Shown one piece after another: positions 26,725 to 36,420 of a stretch of 64,000 nucleotides of DNA. Each line of letters opens with the position of its first letter. The first letter of the stretch is position 1. This DNA is from Thiothrix lacustris DSM 21227 (GTDB taxonomy: Bacteria; Pseudomonadota; Gammaproteobacteria; Thiotrichales; Thiotrichaceae), in the NCBI RefSeq assembly GCF_000621325.1, contig NZ_JHYQ01000018.1, positions 1 to 64,000 of the forward strand. Reading direction: 5' to 3'. The notes beneath the pieces were generated by a model. That model did not search any database. It was not told the origin of the DNA and was given only the letters and a program-made list of their open reading frames with translations. The translations under genes were made by a program, and so were the position numbers.

Positions 26725-28189
26725 CGTCGAAATGCTCCTGCGTATAAAGTGCTTCTACCTGTAAACGGATCGGGATCCCCACGAATTGTTGTAACTCTGC
26801 CAGACTGTCGGACTCTTCATCCAACAACAAATCCACCACTTCCTGCGAAGCCAGCACCAGTAATTCGCGAGCATCAAACTGACGCACTGCCCGCAAAATT
26901 TCCCGGAACACTTCGTAGCACACCGTTTCCGCACTTTTGACAAAGCCGTTGCCATTACAACATGGACAAGGTTGGCACAGGATATGTTCCAAACTTTCGC
27001 GGGTACGTTTGCGGGTCATTTCCACCAAACCCAGTGGGGAAACGTCGCAAACATACGTTTTGGCGTAATCGCGCTCCAGTGACTTTTCCAGCAGCTTCAA
27101 CACCTGCTGGCGGTGATCATGTTGCAGCATGTCAATAAAGTCGATAATGATAATGCCGCCCAGATTACGCAGCCGCAGTTGACGGGCGATGGTTTGCGCA
27201 GCCTCCAGATTGGTGCGAAAAATGGTTTCTTCCAGATTGCGGCTACCGACAAAACCGCCGGTATTCACGTCAATCGTAGTCATGGCCTCCGTCTGGTCGA
27301 TAATCACGTAACCACCTGATTTAAGTGGCACTTTGCGTTGCAGAGCTTTCTGGATTTCCTCCTCAACCCCGTGCAAATCAAAAATCGGGCGCTCACCAGG
27401 GTAATGATCAATCACCTGCGCCAAATCAGGAATGTATTTCTCACTGAATTCAATAACTTTGGTAGCAGTTTCGCGGGAATCTATCAAGACCTTGCTGATC
27501 TTTTCCCCCACCATGTCGCGCAATACCCTCAACACCAGCGGCAAGTCGGAGTACATCAACATGGGTGCGGGTGATTCCAGCGAGGTTTTAGAAATGCTTT
27601 CCCAGAGTGTACGCAAAAACTTCATGTCACGGCGCAAGTCATCTTCGCTAATGCCTTCCGCAGCGGTGCGCACAATATAGCCGTGCTCATCACCAAACTC
27701 GACACGCAAGCGCTCGATAGTGGCACGCAAGCGTTCCCGCTCGGCTCCTTCTTCGATTTTGCCCGATACCCCCACATTGCTGTTATCCGGCATCAAGACT
27801 AGAAAGCGCGAGGGAATGGTAACGTGAGTGGTCAGGCGTGCGCCTTTGGTTCCCAACGGATCTTTAATCACCTGAACCAATAACTTTTTCCCCTCATACA
27901 ACAATGCGCTGATCTGTACGGTGGGACGTGGAATCGTATGCCCCTGAAACTCTTCAAGCGAGGGGTGCGTTAGGTCAGACGCGTGCAAGAAAGCAGATTT
28001 TTCAAGACCAATGTCAATGAAGGCAGCTTCCATACCCGGTAATACCCGACAAACTTTGCCTTTGTAAATATTGCCGACAATGCCTTTACGGGAAGTACGT
28101 TCGATCAGCACTTCCTGCAAACTACCATTTTCAAGTAAGGCAACCCGTGATTCTTGCGGGGTAACGTTGATTAACAGTTCTGCGCTCAT
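26711..28189 (-). CDS. rng: Ribonuclease G
   Basis: 492 residues. An N-terminal S1 RNA-binding domain begins near residue 38 (GIVGNIYKGKVCRVLPGMEAAF), then the RNase H-like fold with acidic metal ligands in TIDVNTGGFVG and IIIDFIDM, and the zinc-link CQPCPCCNGNGFV. It trims the 16S rRNA 5' end and degrades mRNA. The C-terminus lacks the long disordered scaffold of RNase E, so this is RNase G. Confidence 0.94.
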   Translation of the reverse strand: MSAELLINVTPQESRVALLENGSLQEVLIERTSRKGIVGNIYKGKVCRVLPGMEAAFIDIGLEKSAFLHASDLTHPSLEEFQGHTIPRPTVQISALLYEGKKLLVQVIKDPLGTKGARLTTHVTIPSRFLVLMPDNSNVGVSGKIEEGAERERLRATIERLRVEFGDEHGYIVRTAAEGISEDDLRRDMKFLRTLWESISKTSLESPAPMLMYSDLPLVLRVLRDMVGEKISKVLIDSRETATKVIEFSEKYIPDLAQVIDHYPGERPIFDLHGVEEEIQKALQRKVPLKSGGYVIIDQTEAMTTIDVNTGGFVGSRNLEETIFRTNLEAAQTIARQLRLRNLGGIIIIDFIDMLQHDHRQQVLKLLEKSLERDYAKTYVCDVSPLGLVEMTRKRTRESLEHILCQPCPCCNGNGFVKSAETVCYEVFREILRAVRQFDARELLVLASQEVVDLLLDEESDSLAELQQFVGIPIRLQVEALYTQEHFDVVLL

Positions 28190-28224
28190 GAATCCGCCTG
28201 TGGTAATTTATGGTAATTGTTTTT

Positions 28225-28824
28225 CTATAATGTATGGATGCCTGCTACTGCCAACAATTGTGTTGTTTCAAACAGAGGCAATCCCATGACCCCGGAATAG
28301 GAACCTTGCAGGTTTTCGACAAAAATGGCACCAAGTCCTTGAATAGCATAGGCACCAGCTTTGTCATGCGGTTCCCCGGTTTCCCAGTATGCCAGAATTT
28401 CCGAGTCAGTGATGTTACGGAACTTGACCACACTACGACTCACTACACGCTGAACACCCGTGGTTGTCGCTAATGCCACAGCGGTCAAAATTTCGTGATG
28501 CTGACCAGACATTTGCCGCAGCATCTGCCGAGCATGTTCAAAATCACGCGGCTTTACCAAGAGTTCGCCGTTGAGGATGCCGAGGGTATCGGAACCGAGA
28601 ACGGGTAAAACGGGCGTATGCAATACGCCCCTACGGGTATTCCAAATGGTTTCAGCTTTTAAAATAGCCAAACGTTCGACCAAGGCGGCAGGCGTTTCTC
28701 CCGGCAACGGCGTTTCATCCACATCTGCCGTTTGCACCACAAAGTGCAGGCCGATCTGCGCCAACAGTTCGCGACGGCGTGGCGAGGCAGATGCCAGAAT
28801 AAGCTGCGGGGCGTGAACCTGCAT
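28225..28824 (-). CDS. maf: Maf family nucleoside triphosphate pyrophosphatase with an in-frame palindromic insertion
   Basis: 199 residues. The Maf substrate loop ASASPRRRELLAQIG (11-25), VDETPLPGETP, and LGSDTLGILNGELLVKP (the conserved Asp region) are all present, as is the Tyr/Gly block GAYAIQGLGAIFVENLQGSYSGVMGLP. The enzyme hydrolyses non-canonical nucleotides. Between LKAETIW and LGSDT the protein has about a dozen extra residues (NTRRGVLHTPVLP) encoded by the GC-rich palindrome at 28612-28630, which looks like a short mobile element kept in frame. It is in the conserved nadD-rsfS-rlmH-maf-rng order and begins one base after rlmH. Confidence 0.9.
   Translation of the reverse strand: MQVHAPQLILASASPRRRELLAQIGLHFVVQTADVDETPLPGETPAALVERLAILKAETIWNTRRGVLHTPVLPVLGSDTLGILNGELLVKPRDFEHARQMLRQMSGQHHEILTAVALATTTGVQRVVSRSVVKFRNITDSEILAYWETGEPHDKAGAYAIQGLGAIFVENLQGSYSGVMGLPLFETTQLLAVAGIHTL
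28612..28630. repeat. GGGCGTAT-GCA-ATACGCCC palindrome inside maf
   Basis: Arms of eight bases around a three-base loop, followed by CTACGGG. GC-rich palindromes of this form (GTAGGGGCGTATTGCATACGCCC) recur, as I recall, as dispersed repeats in several bacterial genomes. Only one copy was found in this window, so its repeat status here is inferred. Confidence 0.6.
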
Positions 28825-29298
28825 TTAATCTCCCCGATGATAAGGGTGGTTAGTGAGAATACTCCAAGCACGAAACAGTTGTTCCGCCACCACGATACGC
28901 ACCAGCGGATGCGGGAACGTCAAGGGTGACAATGACCAGCTTTGCTCGGCACGTTGCAGGCAGGCGGGCGACAAACCTTCCGGCCCCCCCACCAGCAAGC
29001 TGACATCACGGCCTGACATCATCCAGCTATCGAGTTGCTGGGAAAGCTGCTCGGTAGACCACGGCTTACCTTTCACATCCAACGTAACCACCAGATTGCC
29101 GTCAGGAATAGCGGCTAACAACTTTTCACCTTCACTCTGACGAATGCGGTTCAAATCACTGTTCTTAGTGCGTTTCTCGGCGGCAATTTCGCGGATCAAC
29201 AACTGGCACTGGGGTGGCATCCGACTAGCATATTCCTCCGTGCCAGTGTTCACCCACCCCGGCATTTTCGTGCCAATCGCTAGCAAGTGAATGCGCAC
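28825..29298 (-). CDS. rlmH: 23S rRNA pseudouridine-1915 N3-methyltransferase
   Basis: 157 residues, the RlmH length. The SPOUT-type knot is seen in [21 protein letters not shown] and the C-terminal [20 protein letters not shown] is diagnostic. It methylates pseudouridine in helix 69 of the large subunit. Directly joined to rsfS (next base) and maf. Confidence 0.96.
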   Translation of the reverse strand: MRIHLLAIGTKMPGWVNTGTEEYASRMPPQCQLLIREIAAEKRTKNSDLNRIRQSEGEKLLAAIPDGNLVVTLDVKGKPWSTEQLSQQLDSWMMSGRDVSLLVGGPEGLSPACLQRAEQSWSLSPLTFPHPLVRIVVAEQLFRAWSILTNHPYHRGD

Positions 29299-29688
29299 TC
29301 AGTCGGCTTCATCTTCAGAAGCAGTGGCAGCGTCCAACATGCCGGGGCGGAATTGTGGCAGACCTTCGCCCAATTCCCAGAGTTTTTCCAGATTATAGTA
29401 GTCGCGGGTACTAGCGAGCATGACGTGCAAAATAATGTCATTCAAATCCAGCAACACCCAGTCAGATTGACCGTCGCCTTCAACGCCCAACGGCTGCACA
29501 CCGGCTTGTTTGACAGCAAGCTCGACAGCATCAGCCAAAGATTTGACGTGGCGGTTGGAGTTGCCCGTGACAATGACCATCATATCGGTAATGGCTGATT
29601 TGCCACGCACATCAATCGTCTTGATGTCTTGGCCTTTCATATCATCCAGGGTTTGTACAACTAATTGTTTAAGTGTCTCAAGTTCCAT
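29299..29688 (-). CDS. rsfS: Ribosome silencing factor RsfS
   Basis: 129 residues: LVVQTLDDMKGQDIKTIDVRGKS, MMVIVTGNSNRHVKSLAD, and WVLLDLNDIILHVMLASTRDYYNLEKLW. RsfS binds ribosomal protein uL14 and blocks subunit joining in starvation. The start shares one base with the nadD stop (TAATG). Confidence 0.95.
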   Translation of the reverse strand: MELETLKQLVVQTLDDMKGQDIKTIDVRGKSAITDMMVIVTGNSNRHVKSLADAVELAVKQAGVQPLGVEGDGQSDWVLLDLNDIILHVMLASTRDYYNLEKLWELGEGLPQFRPGMLDAATASEDEAD

Positions 29689-30314
29689 TAATTTTTTTCG
29701 CAGTAAAGTTGATGTCGTTGAATAGAATCCAGCACACTGTCTGGTAACAAATATCGAGGGGATTTTCCCTGTTTCAATCGCTCACGCACCTGTGTTGCGG
29801 AAATATCCAGTGCGGTTACGGGTAACAGGTAAATCCTGCCTGCGGGTGTGGTGCATAACTCGGCGGGGTTTGCGCTTAGGTAAGGCTCATACCAATCGTC
29901 AGGGGGCAGACTATACCCCGGACGGTGCACCACGACCAGATGCGCAAGCCCTAAAATTTCATCCCAACGATGCCAGCGCTGAAAATGCAGGAACGCATCA
30001 ACACCCAAAGCAAAAAGAATCGGGCGCTCAGTGCCCATTTCATCACGGAACGATTGCAAGGTATCAATGCTGTAAGAATGCCCCTCACGCTGCAATTCAC
30101 GGTCATCCGCCTGCAAACGCGGCTCAGAAGCCAGCGCCATTTGCAGCATAGCCAAGCGTTGTGCCGGGCTAGCCACCGGCTGCGGGCGATGTGGTGGCAC
30201 ATTCCCCGGAATCAGGCGCATGTCAGCCACGCCAAAATGCTCCGCCACCTCCAGTGCCGTGCGCAAGTGAGCGTAATGAACCGGGTCAAATGTACCGCCA
30301 AGAATACCAATCAT
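29688..30314 (-). CDS. nadD: Nicotinate-nucleotide adenylyltransferase
   Basis: 208 residues with the nucleotidyl-transfer motif GGTFDPVHYAHL (HxxH-type) and the C-terminal ISATQVRERLKQGKSPRYLLPDSV (ISxTxxR). It makes deamido-NAD from nicotinate mononucleotide and ATP. First gene of the minus-strand cluster; divergent from dsrS with a gap of about 118 bases. Confidence 0.95.
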   Translation of the reverse strand: MIGILGGTFDPVHYAHLRTALEVAEHFGVADMRLIPGNVPPHRPQPVASPAQRLAMLQMALASEPRLQADDRELQREGHSYSIDTLQSFRDEMGTERPILFALGVDAFLHFQRWHRWDEILGLAHLVVVHRPGYSLPPDDWYEPYLSANPAELCTTPAGRIYLLPVTALDISATQVRERLKQGKSPRYLLPDSVLDSIQRHQLYCEKN

Positions 30315-30432
30315 CTAGCGATTATAACAGCATGACAGCAGACTGGCACGGCATACCACAACAGGGTTATTGGCATACATCCCCCTTAGCCTTGATAATC
30401 TTGACTCATTCCATGGGAAATCGGTACACACC

Positions 30433-31551
30433 TTGCAGCTTTCCAACGAAGACAACCTACGGCTCAACGTCCTGCTTGCACAACCATTACAGGCCGTGCG
30501 CATCAACGAGTCCACCATGACCGTCCACGCCCTGACCGACAAGGGTGAAGCCAAAGTGCGCCTCAACCCCACCGCACGTGATGAGCAATACCTGCGCTGG
30601 GTACGCGAACTCTTGTCAATGAAAGTCACCGGCTCACCCGGCGGCTACCCGATTTTCCTGAAGCGCTGGACACGCATGGGGCACGCCCGCAACAACCTCG
30701 CACAAATGCTGTTGCTCGGCGAACCCGAAGCCGTCGCTGCCGTGGTCTACACTCCCGGCCTAAGCCACGACATCGCCCGCCGCGCGTGGTGGGCAAGCCC
30801 CAGCTCCACCAACGCCCGCTGCTTGCTGGAAAACCCGGAAGTCGTCAACGGCGAACTTGGCAAGGAACTCACCGCCTACCTGCTGGAATTCCTGCCCTTT
30901 GAAGAAGTACAACTCGACGTAGTAGACACTGTGCGCCTGTGCCTGCAAGGTGAATTGGTTTCCGCCGAAGAACGCGAGAAACTCTGGAGTCGCGCCAAAC
31001 GTAAAAACCCCTTCTACATTGGCTTCCTGCACGCTGATGCTGCGTACATTCCCTTACCCGACAAGCCGCATCGTCAGCACGCCGATGTTAGCGCACAACT
31101 GGCGGCATTGATCGAAACCAGCAACCCTTACGCCAACGCGTTTGCCAGCACGCTCAGCAATACCGGGCAAAACTGGTTACGCGCCTTGCAACTGGCCATG
31201 GAAAAACCCGTGGATCAGGAAGTGGTCATTTCGCTATTCATCGCCATCAGCAAACGCTTCCCGTTACCACTGCCGGAGCGCCGAGGCGTGCGCGAACTCA
31301 GCAGCGCCCTGCAACGTGCCGAACAGTTTTGCCACAGCGATGATTGCCCAGCAGAGGTAAAAGCCGTGCGTGACGCCTTGAATCCCACTGCCTTGCCCCT
31401 ATTTAAGGCTATGTTAATATTGGCGCAAATGGGGGAAGATTCCCTTATCCCGTATTTTGGTGGCAATGACTCGGTAGGTTCTGTGATGCGTAAACGTCTC
31501 GAACCGCTAACCCAGCCCTTGCTCGCCCAAACCACCCTTTTACTGAAATAG
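30433..31551 (+). CDS. dsrS: DsrS, sulfur-oxidation associated protein
   Basis: 372 residues from TTG 30433, which starts directly before LSNEDNLRLNVLLAQPLQAVRI; an in-frame TTG at 30370 would add 21 residues. Characteristic blocks are GEAKVRLNPTARDEQYLRWV, GSPGGYPIFLKRWTRMG and LARRAWW-like DIARRAWWASPSSTNAR. In Allochromatium vinosum, dsrS ends the dsr operon and its loss slows oxidation of stored sulfur; its product is cytoplasmic and of unclear mechanism. The predicted mass near 41 kDa fits. The rest of the dsr operon is outside the window, but cysG (siroheme) follows here. Assignment by recalled similarity. Confidence 0.75.
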   Translation: MQLSNEDNLRLNVLLAQPLQAVRINESTMTVHALTDKGEAKVRLNPTARDEQYLRWVRELLSMKVTGSPGGYPIFLKRWTRMGHARNNLAQMLLLGEPEAVAAVVYTPGLSHDIARRAWWASPSSTNARCLLENPEVVNGELGKELTAYLLEFLPFEEVQLDVVDTVRLCLQGELVSAEEREKLWSRAKRKNPFYIGFLHADAAYIPLPDKPHRQHADVSAQLAALIETSNPYANAFASTLSNTGQNWLRALQLAMEKPVDQEVVISLFIAISKRFPLPLPERRGVRELSSALQRAEQFCHSDDCPAEVKAVRDALNPTALPLFKAMLILAQMGEDSLIPYFGGNDSVGSVMRKRLEPLTQPLLAQTTLLLK

Positions 31552-31561
31552 GTAAATACAC

Positions 31562-31798
31562 ATGCCCTACTACGTTTTCAAAATCACCCAGCCCAACCCG
31601 ATGATTAAAAATCTGGATCTACAGCAAGCCTGCGAAGCCTACCCGGAAGCGCGTGAACTGGCGCGGAGTCTGCGTGCACAACAGGAGCCGGGTGACAAAG
31701 CCATCGTCAAAATCGTGTTCGCTGCCAGCCAGCTCGAAGCCGAAGAAAACCTGCACGAAACCCGTGAAAAACCCATCCTGATGGAATGGGAAAAGTAA
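31562..31798 (+). CDS. Small conserved protein after dsrS
   Basis: 78 residues, beginning MPYYVFKITQPNPMIKNLDL and ending ETREKPILMEWEK, with a helical middle (LQQACEAYPEARELARSLRAQ). Charged, no Cys, no membrane segment. I do not recognise a function. Ten bases after dsrS and twelve before the next gene, so it is almost certainly in the dsrS operon. Confidence 0.8.
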   Translation: MPYYVFKITQPNPMIKNLDLQQACEAYPEARELARSLRAQQEPGDKAIVKIVFAASQLEAEENLHETREKPILMEWEK

Positions 31799-31810
31799 GC
31801 AGCTAGCCCT

Positions 31811-32263
31811 ATGGACGAAGACCAATACCGCGCCGTTTACCACGAACTCAACGCCAACCGTTGCGTGTTCGAGAAAGCGCTCAACAATCGCCGCTGTGAT
31901 TGCAGCCGTCACGAACGGTTTTTGCTGGCAACACGTGAGGCTGTGGGGTGCAAATCGGCAACCAGTCTTGCCAACTGCACGGTATTTTTGGACACATTAC
32001 GTGAAAAATCCCGCTTTGCCCTGCGTGAAACCCTGATTGATGGCCCATTACCCCACAATAAGGAACTCAAAGTGCAGGCGGGCGGCACATTAGCCCTGCA
32101 ACAGCACCTTTTTCCTGAGCAAATAGCGGAAAAAACCACGCAGGACATCTACGAATTGGTCAACATCGCGCTATCAAAATACGTTAATATTGCCGATTTC
32201 CCGTATGGCGAACTGGTCAAAGGTGTCGTCCACTACGAAAGCCGCCCCAAACGCGGCAAGTAA
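31811..32263 (+). CDS. Cysteine-containing conserved protein of the dsrS operon
   Basis: 150 residues. The N-terminal third holds Cys18, Cys29, Cys31, Cys47 and Cys56 (CDCSRHERF then VGCKSA and ANCTVF), which could bind zinc or an Fe-S cluster. The C-terminal half contains LALQQHLFPEQIAEKTTQDIYELV and ends in GVVHYESRPKRGK. I know no family name. Its position between dsrS and cysG suggests a role in sulfur oxidation; this is inference. Confidence 0.75.
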   Translation: MDEDQYRAVYHELNANRCVFEKALNNRRCDCSRHERFLLATREAVGCKSATSLANCTVFLDTLREKSRFALRETLIDGPLPHNKELKVQAGGTLALQQHLFPEQIAEKTTQDIYELVNIALSKYVNIADFPYGELVKGVVHYESRPKRGK

Positions 32264-32295
32264 AGCAAGTCAACATACCCAGTTTTAGGTGACAA

Positions 32296-33726
32296 ATGGA
32301 TCGTTTTCCCGTCTTTCTCGACCTGCATAACCGCCCTTGCCTCGTTGTTGGCGGTGGCAAAGTAGCCGAACGTAAAGTAGACAGCCTGCTCAATGCTGGA
32401 GCAGCACTCACGCTGGTTTCCCCTGAGATAACGGCAGAAATGGACATTATCATCAGTGGGCAAAACGTCCAGCACCATGCGCGTCTGTTTGCTGACAGCG
32501 ATATTGACGGGCAATTCCTCGTCGTCGCCGCCACCAATAATCCCAGTGTGAATGCACACATTGCCAGCCTTGCTGATGCGCGAAATCTGCCAGTTAACGT
32601 GGTGGATGACGCATCCGTGGGCAGTTTTATTATTCCTTCGGTCGTCGATCGCTCCCCCGTCACCATTGCCATCTCCACGGGTGGCGCATCGCCCGTCTTG
32701 GCGCGGCAATTGCGGATGCGGCTGGAAACCATGATTTCCCCACAATGCGGCGAACTCGCAGGCATTACCGAAGAATACCGCGACATCGTGAAAAAACGCC
32801 TGCCGGAAGCACAGCGCAAAACCTTCTGGGAACAAGCCTTGAAAGGCACCTTCGCCGAATTGGTGTATGCCGGGCACGAAGACGATGCCCGCCGCCTGCT
32901 GGATGAAATGCTAGCCGCCTACCCCAACGGCAAAACCATGGGCGAAGTGTATCTGGTTGGTGCAGGCCCCGGCGACCCGGATTTGCTCACCTTTAAAGCC
33001 CTGCGCCTGATGCAGCAAGCCGATGTGATGGTGTATGACCGTCTGGTTTCCAAGTCGATTCTGGACATGGCTAACCAACGCGCCGAACGCATTTACGTGG
33101 GTAAGGAAAAAGCCAATCACGCTGTTCCACAAGATAAAATCAACGACTTGCTAGTGGAACTTGCCAAACAAGGTAAGCGCGTGTTGCGTCTGAAAGGTGG
33201 CGACCCGTTCATCTTTGGGCGCGGTGGCGAAGAAATCGAAACGTTGGCGGAAAACGGCGTACCGTTCCAAGTTGTACCGGGGATTACTGCCGCTTCCGGC
33301 TGCTCGTCTTACGCGGGTATCCCGCTGACCCACCGCGATTACGCGCAATCTTGCACCTTCGCCACCGGGCATTTGAAAGACGGCACGATTGATTTGAACT
33401 GGGCACAATTGTCCCAACCAAATCAAACCGTGGTGTTTTACATGGGCTTAACCGGCATCGAAGTCATCAGCCAGAAATTGCAGGCATTCGGGCGCTCTGG
33501 TGACACGCCAGCAGCCCTGATTGAGCAGGGCACGACCCGTAACCAGCGTGTCCACATCGGCACGGTGGCCACCTTGCCACAACTGGTGAAGGACAGCGGG
33601 GTACGCGCCCCTACCCTGACGATCGTCGGCGAAGTCGTCAACCTGCACGACAAACTGCACTGGTATGAACCGCAACGCCACGTCATCGCCAGCGAATTCA
33701 GCCGCAACCCACCTGTGGAGGCATAA
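32296..33726 (+). CDS. cysG: Siroheme synthase CysG (precorrin-2 dehydrogenase, ferrochelatase and uroporphyrinogen-III methyltransferase)
   Basis: 476 residues. The N-terminal NAD-binding half begins MDRFPVFLDLHNRPCLVVGGGKVAERK; the C-terminal SUMT half starts near residue 218 (GEVYLVGAGPGDPDLLTFKAL), with DVMVYDRLVS, RLKGGDPFIFGRGGEE, VVPGITAASG and GIPLTHRDYA. It turns uroporphyrinogen III into siroheme. Siroheme is the cofactor of reverse DsrAB and of assimilatory sulfite reductase, so pairing with dsrS points to sulfur oxidation. AGGTGA precedes the ATG by six bases. Confidence 0.95.
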   Translation: MDRFPVFLDLHNRPCLVVGGGKVAERKVDSLLNAGAALTLVSPEITAEMDIIISGQNVQHHARLFADSDIDGQFLVVAATNNPSVNAHIASLADARNLPVNVVDDASVGSFIIPSVVDRSPVTIAISTGGASPVLARQLRMRLETMISPQCGELAGITEEYRDIVKKRLPEAQRKTFWEQALKGTFAELVYAGHEDDARRLLDEMLAAYPNGKTMGEVYLVGAGPGDPDLLTFKALRLMQQADVMVYDRLVSKSILDMANQRAERIYVGKEKANHAVPQDKINDLLVELAKQGKRVLRLKGGDPFIFGRGGEEIETLAENGVPFQVVPGITAASGCSSYAGIPLTHRDYAQSCTFATGHLKDGTIDLNWAQLSQPNQTVVFYMGLTGIEVISQKLQAFGRSGDTPAALIEQGTTRNQRVHIGTVATLPQLVKDSGVRAPTLTIVGEVVNLHDKLHWYEPQRHVIASEFSRNPPVEA

Positions 33727-33729
33727 GCC

Positions 33730-34127
33730 ATGTCAGAAACCCGCATCAACGTTGAAACCTTCAAGCAAAATCTACATGCTGTTGCGCAACCCGACTTCAA
33801 GCACAATATGGGCACCGAAGGCAGTTGCTCCGAAAATGAACCCTATGCCCTGCAAGTCATTGATGACAGCATGGAACCGGAATTCGCCAAAGGTTGCGTC
33901 ATCGTCATCGACCCGACCGGCATTGTGCGTGACGGTGCATATGTATTCGCCGTGGATAACAAGGATGAATACATCTTCCGCCAGCTCCGCATTATCGAAG
34001 GCAAATACATCCTGACCGCGCTTCACGAAGATTACGAAGCCATTGAAATCAATGGGATGAAGCAGATTATTGGTGTCATCACCCAACGTGCGGGCAAGCG
34101 CCGCTCTTACCACAAGTGGTACGACAA

Positions 34128-34131
<4 letters not shown>
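33730..34131 (+). CDS. S24 (LexA-type) domain protein lacking the catalytic Lys
   Basis: 133 residues, no DNA-binding helix-turn-helix. The S24 fold is marked by VIDDSMEPEFAKGCVIVIDP with catalytic-type Ser47 in DSMEP and DGAYVFAVDNKDEYIFRQL. In LexA the aligned position of the last block is TVKRL, with catalytic Lys; here it is IFRQL with Arg84. The dyad is therefore incomplete, so the protein is probably not self-cleaving. It begins three bases after the cysG stop and its own stop overlaps the ArsC-like gene. Similar stand-alone S24 proteins occur beside sulfur-oxidation genes; function unknown. Confidence 0.75.
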
Positions 34132-35632
<1,501 letters not shown>

Positions 35633-35637
35633 CTGCA

Positions 35638-36105
35638 TTATTTGAAGGTTTTACGCGGACGCCCACGCTTGCGCTGGGTGATCTGCCCTTCTTCCAGTTC
35701 CGCTGTTGCCCAATCCGTGAGGCTTTTGTGGATGTGTTCTGCCACAACGTGCAGACGTTCCTCTAAAGCCGATCGGAAAAAGGCTTCGCGTTGTTCGCTA
35801 GCCTTTAGGGCTTCACGTAACTCACGCACTTCTTCCTTATAATTGGCATCCATTTCATCAAACTGGCTACGCAATTGGGTTACTTTCTGAGTCAGCTCAT
35901 CACGAATTTTGCGTTTTTCATCCGCAGCTTGTGATCGCACATCCGCTAGTGTACTGGATGTCGCGCCTTTGGGCCTTCCACGCCCGCGCTTATTAGACTC
36001 TTTTTCTATCTCTGGTTGCATGGACGTATGACCTTTTTTGTTGTCTTGGCTGTTATGTAAAGCCGTCATGCCTGACATTCCATTCATATAATCAGCAGTT
36101 CTCAC
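35638..36105 (-). CDS. AT-hook coiled-coil protein
   Basis: 155 residues from GTG 36105, preceded by AGGGAG six bases away; ATG 36087 is an alternative. Two AT-hook cores flank a heptad-rich helix: RGRGRPKGA in the N-terminal part and KRGRPRKTF at the C-terminus. The coiled coil runs through KRKIRDELTQKVTQLRSQFD and EEVRELREALKASEQREAFF. AT hooks bind the minor groove of AT-rich DNA, so the protein may bridge or mark AT-rich chromosome regions. Bacterial proteins with an AT hook at each end are not common. No further function assigned. Confidence 0.75.
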   Translation of the reverse strand: MRTADYMNGMSGMTALHNSQDNKKGHTSMQPEIEKESNKRGRGRPKGATSSTLADVRSQAADEKRKIRDELTQKVTQLRSQFDEMDANYKEEVRELREALKASEQREAFFRSALEERLHVVAEHIHKSLTDWATAELEEGQITQRKRGRPRKTFK

Positions 36106-36420
36106 TGTATTCTCCCTCACAAGAACAAATAAGTTGTTTGCTTTATTTTGACCGCTCGACTAGCTATTATCTGGGTAAATATTAATCATTTCAAGATAAA
36201 TATCTTAAACAAACCCATAAGATTTATTTTATCAAAAAAATCGACCGTACAATATATGGCATTCAAAACAATTGTGCCGATGTTTAACATTAAGTTTCGC
36301 AAGTCGGCATAGGTTACACTTTTTTTTGTTACCGTTTCAATCAAAAAGAATGCTTTCAGGGAATATTTCCCATTGAGTCCCGATGCATTGTGTGCGATGT
36401 TAGGCCGCTTTAAATGCTGC
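36106..36420. other. AT-rich divergent intergenic region
   Basis: Between the AT-hook gene and lptD. It has A/T runs (TTTATTTTATCAAAAAAA) and a minus-strand open frame that I judge spurious. It probably holds both promoters, but no convincing -35/-10 pair with normal spacing was found. Confidence 0.5.

Noticed and set aside
36148-36170. TTGACC and TATTAT as lptD promoter
   Set aside because: The spacing is only 11 bases, too short for a sigma-70 promoter.
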